Shown here one piece after another: positions 7,092 through 15,139 of a stretch of 38,259 nt of DNA (position 1 is the first letter of the stretch; each line of letters begins with the position of its first letter). The notes below the pieces were generated by a model. The model was not told the origin of the DNA. It did no database searches and saw only the letters and a list, made by a program, of their open reading frames with translations. This stretch comes from Desulfobacteraceae bacterium (GTDB lineage: Bacteria > Desulfobacterota > DSM-4660 > Desulfatiglandales > Desulfatiglandaceae), in assembly GCA_030613055.1 (NCBI GenBank), contig JAUWMR010000038.1, positions 1-38,259 of the forward strand, written 5' to 3'. The translations under genes were made by a program, and so were the position numbers.

Positions 7092-8539
7092 TGCAATTCC
7101 GGATCATTACACGGTTTATTGCGACACTGATTTTTTTCTTAGGCATTTCCATGGCAGTGCCCCTGCTTGTCTCCTTTATTTATGAGGATGGCACCACCCG
7201 GGCACTGTTTTTTTCCATGCTCATCACATCTTTCGTCGGGCTTATCCTGTTTATCTGTACCAAAACCAAGGATAATACCAATCTGACCCACCGTGACGGC
7301 GTTTCCGTAGTGACATTTGGCTGGATAATGGCCGGTTTGTTCGGGACCTTGCCCTATATTTTTTCAGGGGTTATCCCCGATTTCACAAACGCCTATTTTG
7401 AATCCATATCCGGCTTTACAACCACTGGTGCATCCATATTGACAGATATTGAGCGTCTCCCCAAGGGCATCCTGCTCTGGAGAAGCCAGACCCAATGGCT
7501 TGGCGGAATGGGAATTATTGTCCTTTCCATTGCCATCCTGCCATTTTTGGGAGTCGGTGGCATGCAGCTTTACAGGGCAGAAATACCCAGTCCGGTAGTG
7601 GATAAACTAAAGCCAAGGATATCTGAGACAGCAAAAACCCTGTGGAAGGTTTACCTTTTAGTCACTGTACTTGAAATCGTGTTGCTGTTTGCAGGTGGAA
7701 TGTCCATTTTCGATTCAATATGCCATGCCTTCTGCACCATGCCAACAGGCGGATTTTCAACGAAAAACAATAGCATTGCCTATTTTAACAGTGCGTATTT
7801 TGATGGTGTCTTTATCCTGTTCATGCTCCTTGCAGGCATCAACTTCTCACTTCATTATAAAATGATCAAAGGAGACGTCGGGATATTCGGAAGGGATCCG
7901 GAATGCAGGGTTTTCCTTCTTCTTTTAGCCATGGCCACGCTGATTGTCACGTTCAATACATATGGTTCCGTATACGATTCTCTTCTCAGGGCCTTTCGGG
8001 CCGCAGCATTCCAGGTATCATCCATCCTTACAACTACGGGCTTCGTTACTGCAGATTATGAAAAATGGCCTTCCTTATCCAAGCAAATCCTCCTGGGTTG
8101 CATGTTTTTGGGTGGTATGGCCGGGTCAACAGGAGGCGGCATGAAAACCATGCGTATCATGCTGCTAATCAGGCACGGCTATCAGGAAATATTCCGCATT
8201 ATCCATCCTCACGCCATCACAACGGTCAAGCTCGGTGGTAAACCTGTGCCGCCTGATATACTCAGCAGCATTTGGGGTTTTTTTATCCTATATATAGGTC
8301 TCTTTATCCTTGCCAGCCTGATTATGGCATCCTTAGGACTTGATATGATTTCCGCTCTGGCTTCTGTTGCCGCATCTATCGGTAATGTTGGCCCTGGCCT
8401 TGGCATTGTTGGGCCGGTGAAAAACTACCTCTTAATACCGGTATTCGGGAAATGGGTCCTGATATTCTGCATGCTTTTGGGGCGTTTGGAAATTTATACT
8501 GTAATTGTCCTGTTAGTGCCTGAATTTTGGCGAAAATAA
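7091..8539 (+). CDS. trkH: Trk potassium channel/transporter membrane subunit
   Basis: Inner-membrane pore subunit for K+ uptake, partner of TrkA just upstream. The 482-residue length matches TrkH. Selectivity-filter-like loops are visible: SGFTTTGASIL (about 109-119), CTMPTGGFSTKN (about 216-227), LTTTGFVTADY (about 313-323), and SIGNVGPGLG in the last repeat. This is the four-fold MPM arrangement with a filter Gly in each repeat. GSTGGGMKTMRI (about 349-360) is the conserved segment before the last repeat. Hydrophobic throughout, about ten membrane spans. Starts on the TrkA stop (TAATG). No clear terminator follows. Confidence 0.97.
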   Translation: MQFRIITRFIATLIFFLGISMAVPLLVSFIYEDGTTRALFFSMLITSFVGLILFICTKTKDNTNLTHRDGVSVVTFGWIMAGLFGTLPYIFSGVIPDFTNAYFESISGFTTTGASILTDIERLPKGILLWRSQTQWLGGMGIIVLSIAILPFLGVGGMQLYRAEIPSPVVDKLKPRISETAKTLWKVYLLVTVLEIVLLFAGGMSIFDSICHAFCTMPTGGFSTKNNSIAYFNSAYFDGVFILFMLLAGINFSLHYKMIKGDVGIFGRDPECRVFLLLLAMATLIVTFNTYGSVYDSLLRAFRAAAFQVSSILTTTGFVTADYEKWPSLSKQILLGCMFLGGMAGSTGGGMKTMRIMLLIRHGYQEIFRIIHPHAITTVKLGGKPVPPDILSSIWGFFILYIGLFILASLIMASLGLDMISALASVAASIGNVGPGLGIVGPVKNYLLIPVFGKWVLIFCMLLGRLEIYTVIVLLVPEFWRK

Positions 8540-8631
8540 CCCCGCCTCAAATTTACGTCTGTACAGCGTATCTTCATAAATAGGGACTTTCTGTCCATAG
8601 CAATGCCCTATGTAAAATGAAAGGAAATTAA

Positions 8632-8652
8632 TCACCACGAAGGTCACGAAGA
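8632..8652. repeat. CACGAAGG-type repeat, left copy
   Basis: A short run of CACGAAGGTCACGAAGAAA units. It is inverted relative to the copy at 8970-9000, so the pair flanks the palindromic element between trkH and the next gene. Confidence 0.6.
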
Positions 8653-8673
8653 AATGTGGATGCGACCGTAAAA

Positions 8674-8808
8674 TCAATGTCATTAACTTAAAGGGCCCGA
8701 ACCGACGCAGGCATCTTCTAATGTAGCGCAGGGCTTCAGCCCTGCCGTATTGCGCGGGTTCGCGGCCGGGCTGAAGCCCTGCGCTACGCTTTAAGTTAAT
8801 GACATTGA
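8674..8808. repeat. Nested palindromic MITE-like element, 135 bp
   Basis: Terminal perfect 20-bp inverted repeats TCAATGTCATTAACTTAAAG (8674-8693) and its complement (8789-8808). An inner perfect 20-bp pair GTAGCGCAGGGCTTCAGCCC (8723-8742) and complement (8768-8787). The bases flanking it, CCGTAAAA on the left and CCGTGAGA on the right, are near-identical direct repeats and may be a target-site duplication. Non-coding; a 111-codon frame across it is a by-product of the palindrome. Confidence 0.8.
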
Positions 8809-8969
8809 CCGTGAGATAATATCCAGTACCCGCCTGCCCGCTATCCATAGTATTACGGCGGACGGGCCGTCAGGCGGCCAGATCGAATAATAAATTTCCA
8901 TCTTTAAGTGTTTTTCATTGGACATTGGTTATTGATAATTGGAAATTGGATATTTTTGTGCTCTGTCTC

Positions 8970-9000
8970 TTCGTGCCCTTCGTGTCCTTCGTGGTAAAAA
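8970..9000. repeat. CTTCGTG-type repeat, right copy
   Basis: CTTCGTGCCCTTCGTGTCC and following bases, the inverted counterpart of 8632-8652. Just after it, CCCGAAATATTGAG (9007-9020) resembles the arm of the structured element at 5522-5611. Confidence 0.6.
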
Positions 9001-9101
9001 TTATATCCCGAAATATTGAGACGTTACAATACAGCTTACAATACAGTAAATTGGAGGTAATAAACGAGTGTATTTAAAAGAAAATTTACAAAATATTTGT
9101 A

Positions 9102-9129
9102 TTGACATTAGTGTTTTTTTGAGTATAGT
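9102..9129 (+). promoter_or_regulatory. Predicted sigma70 promoter
   Basis: TTGACA (9102-9107), 16-bp spacer, TATAGT (9124-9129). Near-consensus and the best plus-strand promoter ahead of the membrane-protein cluster. Transcription would start near 9136, only about 20 nt before the hairpin at 9157-9179. Confidence 0.6.
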
Positions 9130-9156
9130 GCGTGCATAAAATAAAATGTTCCCAAA

Positions 9157-9179
9157 ACCCGAAGTAACGGGTTTTTTTG
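9157..9179 (+). terminator. Terminator-like hairpin in the leader (possible attenuator)
   Basis: AACCCG-AAGTAA-CGGGTT followed by a run of T: a short intrinsic-terminator shape. It comes about 20-40 nt after the predicted start site and about 100 nt before the first gene of the cluster. It could attenuate that transcript or end a very short RNA. Confidence 0.5.
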
Positions 9180-9281
9180 AGTAATTTTACGATTCGTGTC
9201 CTTTTCGGGGGCACAAACACATTCAACTTTAAGTAAATGGACAGAATTTGCGACCTGACAACCGGTTTTTTAAGAGGTTAC

Positions 9282-9698
9282 ATGACAAAAGCGGAAGATT
9301 TTGTCAGGAATAGATTACATCTGTCAGGGAAATTCGCCTATTCTATCTTTGCAGGTGTATTTGGCACCATCCTCATCACCCTTTTCTTAACTACCTTTCT
9401 ATATCATGATGAAATTGTAAGGATTATTCCGTGGCTTATAGGACTTAATACTGCAATAACAGGATATTCGCTATTAGATAAAACCAGAAATTTATTAAAA
9501 CACAAACAGGCATTTTGTATCAGCGCCGGAGTAGTAAATGTTATCATTACATACGGGATACTTACTCTCCTGTTTTTCTATTCTGAAGGTGAATATCCGT
9601 TCAATAGCCTGGATTTTATGCTTTACCTGATCATTGGTATCGTATGCAGTGAATTAGGTGCAATACTGGCAATTAAATATTTCAAGTTGACAAAGTAA
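9282..9698 (+). CDS. Small integral membrane protein, unknown function
   Basis: About 138 residues with four predicted membrane helices: GKFAYSIFAGVFGTILITLFLTTF-type first helix, IIPWLIGLNTAITGYSLL, FCISAGVVNVIITYGILTLLFF and LDFMLYLIIGIVCSELGAILAI. A short amphipathic N-terminus precedes them and a Lys-rich tail follows. I do not recognise a family. ATG 9282 is chosen because AAGAGG lies just upstream; an in-frame ATG at 9237 has no ribosome site. It lies 79 nt before the TauE-like gene, and a weak hairpin (9717-9733) separates them. Its position between a strong promoter and the exporter suggests co-expression, but nothing shows its job. Confidence 0.7.
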   Translation: MTKAEDFVRNRLHLSGKFAYSIFAGVFGTILITLFLTTFLYHDEIVRIIPWLIGLNTAITGYSLLDKTRNLLKHKQAFCISAGVVNVIITYGILTLLFFYSEGEYPFNSLDFMLYLIIGIVCSELGAILAIKYFKLTK

Positions 9699-9716
9699 TA
9701 TTTAGTTATGTTAAGG

Positions 9717-9733
9717 AAGGGGGGCCTTTTTTT
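9717..9733 (+). terminator. Weak terminator-like hairpin
   Basis: AAGG-GGGG-CCTT followed by T5. The stem is only 4 bp, so termination would be partial at best. Confidence 0.25.
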
Positions 9734-9777
9734 AGAAAAAAGGAGTTTATTAATCACAACATTTTAAGGAGGAAAAG

Positions 9778-11463
9778 ATGAAAAAAATATGGCCTGTATT
9801 ACTAATTTTCGCGTTTGCCATTTTCATGGCAGTCCCCAACGCCACTTTTGCGGCGGCAAAGCTATCTGCGACCGAATATGAGGCTGGGGATACTGTAACA
9901 ATTGAGGGTAACATCTTGCCCGGGCAAGACCTTTATATTGCCGTTGCCTCTCAAACCACATTTGCCCCAAAAGACACAACAGGTCCTCATGAGATAAAAA
10001 GGTTTAAAAAGGAGGGCAAAAAAAGTGGTTTTAAAAATGACACGAGCGTGCCTGTTCTTTACTACATGTTGACTACCAATCCGGGTAATTTTGGCAAAAA
10101 GGTTAATAAAAAATTTGGTGGGCCATCTTTTCTACCAGGAATCTATAATACAACCATGTTCAAGCTGAAAAAGTTTGACAAGCTTGATGATCAAACCAAA
10201 AGCATGGCAGTCGGCGTGAACACTAAAGCACAGTGGAATTTCTTTAAATTCCTGCATGAATCAACATACGGTATCAATACTGTTACCAAAGAAAGGACAA
10301 AGAGAGGTAAAATCGTAATCTTTGCACGTAGTGTTCTGGGGGATTACGGCAAGACCGAAAACTACTGGGATGAAGGCACATCAATCGAATTAGACAAGAA
10401 GACAGGGAAATTTACAGCATATTTTGAAACCTTCCGTCACTCCCCGCCCAATTCAAAGTTTGACGTCTCCGTAAACGGTAAAAAAATCGGGACTTATAAT
10501 GTGAAAGGCAAAGGCTTTTGGCTGACCAGGGGTGGACGTTATATGAATCCCCTCTGGATTATAATCGGTGCCATTATTGTTGGTACGTGGTTCGCTATGA
10601 TGGGTGCTGGTGGCGGGATGCTCATGGCAGCCTACCAGGTCATGGTCGTAAATACCATGGGACCTGTCGGCATCAACGCCGCCAACGTACTTCGTTCATC
10701 GAACGTGGGTTTGACCCTGTTTGCTCCATTTGGTTCATTCTACAGGTATGCTGTTGTTGAAAGGCGTGTCGCGTGGCCTATTGGGCTTTCCTTTGGTGTA
10801 GGTATCTTGATAGGTTCAATATGGCTGGGAAAATATGCAACCCAGTATCTTCCCATGAAGGCTTATAAGGAATGGCTGGCAGTTCTGGTTGTGCTTATGG
10901 GGATTAGGCTCATCTTTGAGCTTAGACCAAAGATCATGGAAAAGAGGAAGGCCATCAAGGCCATGGTGAAAAAGTTTAATGACGAGGTCGCAAAGGCCAA
11001 GGAGGAAGGACGTTCTGCTGAAATGGGTAAGATTGAACCTGTCAAGTCAGGTATTACCGATTATCGCTTCAAGTTCTGGGGTGAAGAATTCACAATTAAC
11101 CCATTACTTTTCGGTATTATTGGCCTGGCAGTCGGAGTAGTTGCCAGATCATTTGGTATTGGTGGGGGCTTTCTGTTAGTTCCCATCATGACTACACTGG
11201 CCGCTCTTCCCATGTATGTGGCTGTGCCTATTGCCCTTATTGGTACATGCTTCAGCAGTATCGGTTCTTTTATCGGCTACGCCATGAATAGTTATTGGCC
11301 AGATCTATGGATCTTTATTGCTATTATCATCGGCGGTTTTGTCGGGGGAATGATCGGCGGTCGCTTACAGAAGTTTTTCAGCGAGAAGACCCTGAAGCTG
11401 GCATTGGCAATTCTCCTATTCTTCCTGTTCTTCCGCTTCTTCAAGATCGAGATCTGGATATAG
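9778..11463 (+). CDS. TSUP (TauE/SafE) family exporter with large extracytoplasmic N-terminal domain
   Basis: Inner-membrane transporter of the TauE/SafE superfamily, whose members move sulfite, sulfoacetate or other sulfur-containing or organic anions. The 561 residues divide into a Sec signal peptide (1-25, ending NATFA), a Lys-rich soluble domain of about 225 residues, and the TSUP membrane domain from about 256. The two diagnostic Gly-rich motifs are both present: FAMMGAGGGMLM (about 272-283) and ARSFGIGGGFLLVP (about 457-470). They are separated by a charged cytoplasmic loop (EKRKAIKAMVKK...). Ordinary TSUP proteins are ~250 residues without the N-terminal domain. AAGGAGG 5 nt upstream sets the start. 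The substrate is not deducible; sulfite is a guess from the likely lifestyle. Confidence 0.85.
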   Translation: MKKIWPVLLIFAFAIFMAVPNATFAAAKLSATEYEAGDTVTIEGNILPGQDLYIAVASQTTFAPKDTTGPHEIKRFKKEGKKSGFKNDTSVPVLYYMLTTNPGNFGKKVNKKFGGPSFLPGIYNTTMFKLKKFDKLDDQTKSMAVGVNTKAQWNFFKFLHESTYGINTVTKERTKRGKIVIFARSVLGDYGKTENYWDEGTSIELDKKTGKFTAYFETFRHSPPNSKFDVSVNGKKIGTYNVKGKGFWLTRGGRYMNPLWIIIGAIIVGTWFAMMGAGGGMLMAAYQVMVVNTMGPVGINAANVLRSSNVGLTLFAPFGSFYRYAVVERRVAWPIGLSFGVGILIGSIWLGKYATQYLPMKAYKEWLAVLVVLMGIRLIFELRPKIMEKRKAIKAMVKKFNDEVAKAKEEGRSAEMGKIEPVKSGITDYRFKFWGEEFTINPLLFGIIGLAVGVVARSFGIGGGFLLVPIMTTLAALPMYVAVPIALIGTCFSSIGSFIGYAMNSYWPDLWIFIAIIIGGFVGGMIGGRLQKFFSEKTLKLALAILLFFLFFRFFKIEIWI

Positions 11464-11486
11464 GACATAAGAGTTAACTTGAATCA

Positions 11487-11520
11487 GGGGAAGGGAACAA
11501 TCAATTTCCTTCCCCTTTTA
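11487..11520 (+). terminator. Strong intrinsic terminator after the TSUP gene
   Basis: GGGGAAGGGAA (11487-11497) pairs with TTTCCTTCCCC (11505-11515), an 11-bp stem with one G-T pair and a 7-nt loop, followed by TTTTA. It lies 24 nt after the TSUP stop and ends about 25 nt before the next start codon. The downstream gene therefore depends on read-through or a promoter not recognised here. Confidence 0.8.
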
Positions 11521-11544
11521 AATATTAGACAGGGTTCATTGAAC

Positions 11545-12189
11545 ATGGAAGACTTTTTAGATGCCCTATGGTTTAAGATAGTAGATTTAATTAATTATAT
11601 TCAAAGTCTTCTTGATGTTATTTTTACCCCACTTAATTTTTTTGGCCCAGCCATTGCCATATCAACGATTGCCTTTATCACGGTTATAATAACAAAAATT
11701 TTAACGAAGACATTCAAGACAAAGCGATACAAAGAATTGGAGAAGGAGTTTCAATATTGGTATAATGTCCGTCAAGAGGCCCTAAAATGTGAAGACCCTA
11801 AGAAAGGTAAACTCCTTGCTAAAAATATAGACCAGGTAGAACTTAATCAGGTTTATTATAACTATTTTATTGAAGGTTTTTTCATGAGTCTTGCAACCAA
11901 ATGTCTGCCTATTATAGCCTTTTTGGCCTATGTTAACGAGGCCTACAACCCAAACAACCTTTTAAAATTATTTGGGCGAGAATACATATTAAGATTTACG
12001 ACCTTCAACGGAGAAATTATTCTTATCGGAGCAGCTTTTTGGTTTGTAATTTCAGTCCTGCTGATTTATTTAGGCTGGTTTATTGTCGGAAGAATCTTTT
12101 CAAAACACGTCGCTGAGAAAAAGGCAGAGCCTGATATAAGCATTGTTCAGCATAATGTTAGTGCCTTAGGCGAAGACCCACCGGATTAA
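11545..12189 (+). CDS. Three-span membrane protein resembling DUF106/EMC3 (Oxa1 superfamily)
   Basis: 214 residues. An N-terminal amphipathic segment is followed by a first membrane helix (about 33-52, GPAIAISTIAFITVIITKIL). Next comes a charged helical hairpin (about 58-100, KRYKELEKEFQYWYNVRQEALKCEDPKK and onward), then two more membrane helices (about 110-128 and 158-182) and a polar tail. A basic coiled-coil between helices 1 and 2, with a Pro in helix 2 (KCLPIIAFL), is the layout of DUF106/EMC3/TMCO1 insertases, related to YidC. That is a topology-level match, not a clear sequence match. ATG 11545 is preferred to the in-frame TTG at 11479, which would put the terminator hairpin inside the gene. 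A link to the TSUP protein upstream is only positional. Confidence 0.6.
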   Translation: MEDFLDALWFKIVDLINYIQSLLDVIFTPLNFFGPAIAISTIAFITVIITKILTKTFKTKRYKELEKEFQYWYNVRQEALKCEDPKKGKLLAKNIDQVELNQVYYNYFIEGFFMSLATKCLPIIAFLAYVNEAYNPNNLLKLFGREYILRFTTFNGEIILIGAAFWFVISVLLIYLGWFIVGRIFSKHVAEKKAEPDISIVQHNVSALGEDPPD

Positions 12190-12322
12190 ACAGCTCGAAC
12201 TCGTCTTCCATTCAGACCAACATCCCCATAATCGCTCCCCAATCAATGGGAAGGACCTGCACTGAGACCCGGCAGACCACTCCCAGTCCAACCATGGTCA
12301 GGATAAAATGTCTATAGTGTCC

Positions 12323-12363
12323 TTGGCAAAAGTAAGTCCTTGCCAAATAAGTTGGATTTTTTT
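12323..12363 (+). terminator. Possible terminator upstream of the PEP-synthase-like gene
   Basis: TTGGCAA (12323-12329) pairs with TTGCCAA (12340-12346); a T7 run follows at 12357-12363 after a 10-nt gap. The remaining 225-bp gap shows only a 6-bp inverted GCATG/CATGC pair just before the next gene. Confidence 0.4.
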
Positions 12364-12414
12364 CGCATGATGAGTTAAATTTGTCAAAAAAAACATGCGC
12401 CAAGGGGTGTCATC

Positions 12415-14976
12415 ATGCTTATAACCAACCTATTCAAGCATTGGACCTATCAGGTATTTTCACCGGGAACAGTTCACAGGGAAAAATATGAGGCATTTAA
12501 ATCCCTGTTATACCACGACAAGCGGGCTCATGAATTGATGGCAGAATTGGAGGAGATATATCATAACCGGACTAAAGTTGACTTTAAGGTAATCGAGGAT
12601 AAATATGACGAGTTCTCCGGTTGTGTTTCCGGCATTGTAGAAGAACTTGCCAAGATGTGCCCCACCCGTTACTTCGATCTGAAAGACTATTTCAAGAAAT
12701 TCAACTTCTATGTGAGATTCATGTTGGCTCCGCCGGAGTATAATTTCTCTCCCCCCTTTATCATTCCTCTAAACGAGATTCCCTCAGAGAGCCACACTTT
12801 GGTTGGTGGTAAGGCCCTGAACCTGGTTAAAATTGAAAGGGAACTCCAGCTTCCCATTCCAAACGGATTTGTGATTACAACCAACGCCTTTTATTACTTT
12901 ATTGAATTTAATGACCTCAGAAAATCCATTGATGAAATACTCGTCAAGCTCGATATCAATTCTACTGCCTCTCTGGATGCTGCCTCCAATGAGTTAGTAG
13001 ATATAATCATGAATGCTCAAATTCCCCCGGACATCGAAGAGGCTATCTTTCAAACATTCAGGTCATTTAAATGGGATAAAGACAAGGATGTGAGAATAGC
13101 CCTGAGAAGTAGCGCAGTTGCCGAGGATGCAAAATCATCATTCGCAGGACAGTACCGGACAGTTCTGAATGTGAAGGAGGATAGGATACTTGAAGCATAT
13201 AAAGAGGTCCTTGCAAGTAAATATGCCTCAAGGGCCCTATTTTACAGGATCAGCTATGGACTTTCGGACATGGAAACCCCAATGGCCGTTTTGGCCCTTG
13301 AAATGATAGATGCAGAGTCAAGCGGGATCATGTACACCAATGACCTTGAAGACCCAGATTCAAAAAGCTTGAATATCCATTCCATTTGGGGCCTTGGAGA
13401 GTTGTTGGTGGGTGGAGAGTTGTCACCAGACATTATTAGTATTGAAAAAGGTGAAAGGCTAAGGGTTACCCGGAAAATCGCAGGAGTCAAGCCAAAGCAG
13501 ATGGTCTTTTCGCAGAACAACACCACAGAAATTATTCCTGTCTACGATGAAAAAAAAGGTTTGCCTTCACTTGACGATGAGTCTGCGCTGGTTCTGGCCG
13601 GATGGGGAATGCAACTCGAAGGGTTTTTCAAGGAACCACAGGATATTGAATGGTGTATGGATAGAGAGAGGCGCCTTTTTATCCTTCAATCGCGACCCCT
13701 TAAGGCAGAAGAGGTTCGTTCCGAGGCTATAGAATGTGGGTTTGAAGACGTGGAGAATGCTGTGCTTGTTTCAGGTGGCGAAATGGCTTGTTCTGGAATT
13801 GGGGCAGGGAAAGTCTTTAGGACTGACCGGGAATCCGACCTTGAAAACCTTCCGGAAGGCGCCGTGCTGGTGGCCAGAAATACTTCGCCCCATTACGTCA
13901 AGGTTATAGACAAATTAAACGCGGTAGTAACCGACATTGGCAGTAAGGCCGGGCATTTTTCATCTGTTGCCCGTGAATTTGGTGTCCCGACCCTGGTGAA
14001 TACAGGCGTTGCAACGGCCAATTTACCGGAAGGTAGAGAAGTTACCGTTTATGCTGACGGCAAGGTGGTCTATGACGGGATTGTTCAATCTATGCTGGTG
14101 AGCCCCTGCGCCAGAAGAGACCTCATGGAAGACAGCCCGTTTGTGCGCAAGCTTAGATATGTCATGAGTTTTATTTCACCGTTGAAGCTCCTCGACCCAC
14201 AGGATGCATCTTTTGTCCCGCATGGGGTCAGGTCGCATCATGATATCATAAGGTTTGCCCATGAAAAGGCCGTGCAGGAAATGTTCCACATTGGCGAAAG
14301 GCGGATAAGGAAGATAGGGGGCGCTAAAAAGCTCCTTTCAGAGATACCTATGCTATTTTATGTAGTAGATGTAGGTGACGGCTTAAGGCAAGAACTGGAA
14401 GATAAAAAAACAGTTATGATCGATGATATATTGAGCATCCCCATGAGAGCAGTATTTAGGGGCCTGAACCACCCTGAAATTCACTGGCCCCAGTTTACCC
14501 ACTTTGACTGGGCAGAGTATGACAAAATTGTTATGAGCGGCGGGATTATAAGCGCAGAATCAGCAATGTTTGCAAGTTATGCAGTCCTGTCACACGACTA
14601 TCTAAATCTTAATCTGCGTTTTGGTTATCATTTCGTTATTCTTGACGTAATCTGCGGTGACAAACCAGAGGACAATTATATCCTGTTCAGGTTTTCCGGG
14701 GGAGGGGCTGACATCTCTAAGAGAATGTTAAGGGCCGATTTTCTGAATGGTATTCTGGACCGCCTCGGATTTAAAGTCGATATGAAAAATGATCTTGTAG
14801 ACGGCGAGCTCAAAGGGGACGAAAAAAAATCAATTGAACACAAATTGGACATAATTGGTCGTCTTCTTGGTGCCACAAGGTTGATGGACATGTATCTCAG
14901 AGACAGCTCAATGGTCGAAAGATATGTCGATGAGTTTATGAACGGACGGTATTATTTCGCTACAGTTGAAGAGTGA
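12415..14976 (+). CDS. PEP synthase/pyruvate phosphate dikinase-like protein with atypical C-terminus
   Basis: 853 residues. A helical N-terminal extension (1-115) is followed by the ATP-grasp nucleotide domain: VGGKALNLVKIERELQLPIPNGFVITT (about 130-156), RSSAVAEDAKSSFAGQY (about 231-247), and IEWCMDRERRLFILQSRPL (about 411-429). Next is the phosphohistidine swivelling domain with TDIGSKAGHFSSVAREFGVP, whose His514 aligns with the catalytic phospho-His. The C-terminal PEP/pyruvate-binding TIM barrel of true PpsA/PPDK is not recognisable. Residues ~565-853 are a different domain (RSHHDIIRFAHEKAVQEMF, later a DUF-like globular part). The acceptor substrate is therefore unknown; water, pyruvate or another small molecule is possible. 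AAGGGG lies 7 nt before the start. Followed by a phosphatase gene on the same strand. Confidence 0.8.
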   Translation: MLITNLFKHWTYQVFSPGTVHREKYEAFKSLLYHDKRAHELMAELEEIYHNRTKVDFKVIEDKYDEFSGCVSGIVEELAKMCPTRYFDLKDYFKKFNFYVRFMLAPPEYNFSPPFIIPLNEIPSESHTLVGGKALNLVKIERELQLPIPNGFVITTNAFYYFIEFNDLRKSIDEILVKLDINSTASLDAASNELVDIIMNAQIPPDIEEAIFQTFRSFKWDKDKDVRIALRSSAVAEDAKSSFAGQYRTVLNVKEDRILEAYKEVLASKYASRALFYRISYGLSDMETPMAVLALEMIDAESSGIMYTNDLEDPDSKSLNIHSIWGLGELLVGGELSPDIISIEKGERLRVTRKIAGVKPKQMVFSQNNTTEIIPVYDEKKGLPSLDDESALVLAGWGMQLEGFFKEPQDIEWCMDRERRLFILQSRPLKAEEVRSEAIECGFEDVENAVLVSGGEMACSGIGAGKVFRTDRESDLENLPEGAVLVARNTSPHYVKVIDKLNAVVTDIGSKAGHFSSVAREFGVPTLVNTGVATANLPEGREVTVYADGKVVYDGIVQSMLVSPCARRDLMEDSPFVRKLRYVMSFISPLKLLDPQDASFVPHGVRSHHDIIRFAHEKAVQEMFHIGERRIRKIGGAKKLLSEIPMLFYVVDVGDGLRQELEDKKTVMIDDILSIPMRAVFRGLNHPEIHWPQFTHFDWAEYDKIVMSGGIISAESAMFASYAVLSHDYLNLNLRFGYHFVILDVICGDKPEDNYILFRFSGGGADISKRMLRADFLNGILDRLGFKVDMKNDLVDGELKGDEKKSIEHKLDIIGRLLGATRLMDMYLRDSSMVERYVDEFMNGRYYFATVEE

Positions 14977-14983
14977 TGGTTTT

Positions 14984-15098
14984 GTAAAAAGTCCCAAAGT
15001 TCGTCACTCCGGCGAAAGCCGGAGTCCAGAACCTATTTGAAAGACTGGATTCCGGCTTTCGCCGGAATGACGCCAAAAGGGAATTCTTGACTTTTTAC
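14984..15098. repeat. REP/MITE-like palindromic element, 115 bp
   Basis: Outer perfect inverted repeats GTAAAAAGTC (14984-14993) and GACTTTTTAC (15089-15098) enclose two 28-bp arms (15002-15029 and 15045-15072). The arms carry CTCCGGC-GAAA-GCCGGAG and TTCCGGC-TTTC-GCCGGAA, each itself a palindrome. The same core type is present at 32034-32112. It fills the gap between the PEP-synthase-like gene and the phosphatase. Confidence 0.85.
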
Positions 15099-15139
15099 GA
15101 GGGTGTCAAGAGTGATTATCGAAAAGTGGAGAATGAAGC

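Noticed and set aside
8513-8848. 111-codon minus-strand reading frame
   Set aside because: It spans the trkH end and the nested palindrome; its residues are dictated by the palindrome and it has no family likeness.
11479-11544. TTG start for the DUF106-like protein
   Set aside because: It would place the TSUP terminator hairpin inside the coding region; ATG 11545 gives a normal N-terminus.
12212-12403. 63-codon minus-strand frame between the DUF106-like and PEP-synthase-like genes
   Set aside because: No ribosome site, no recognisable family, and it overlaps hairpin and leader sequence of the plus-strand genes.
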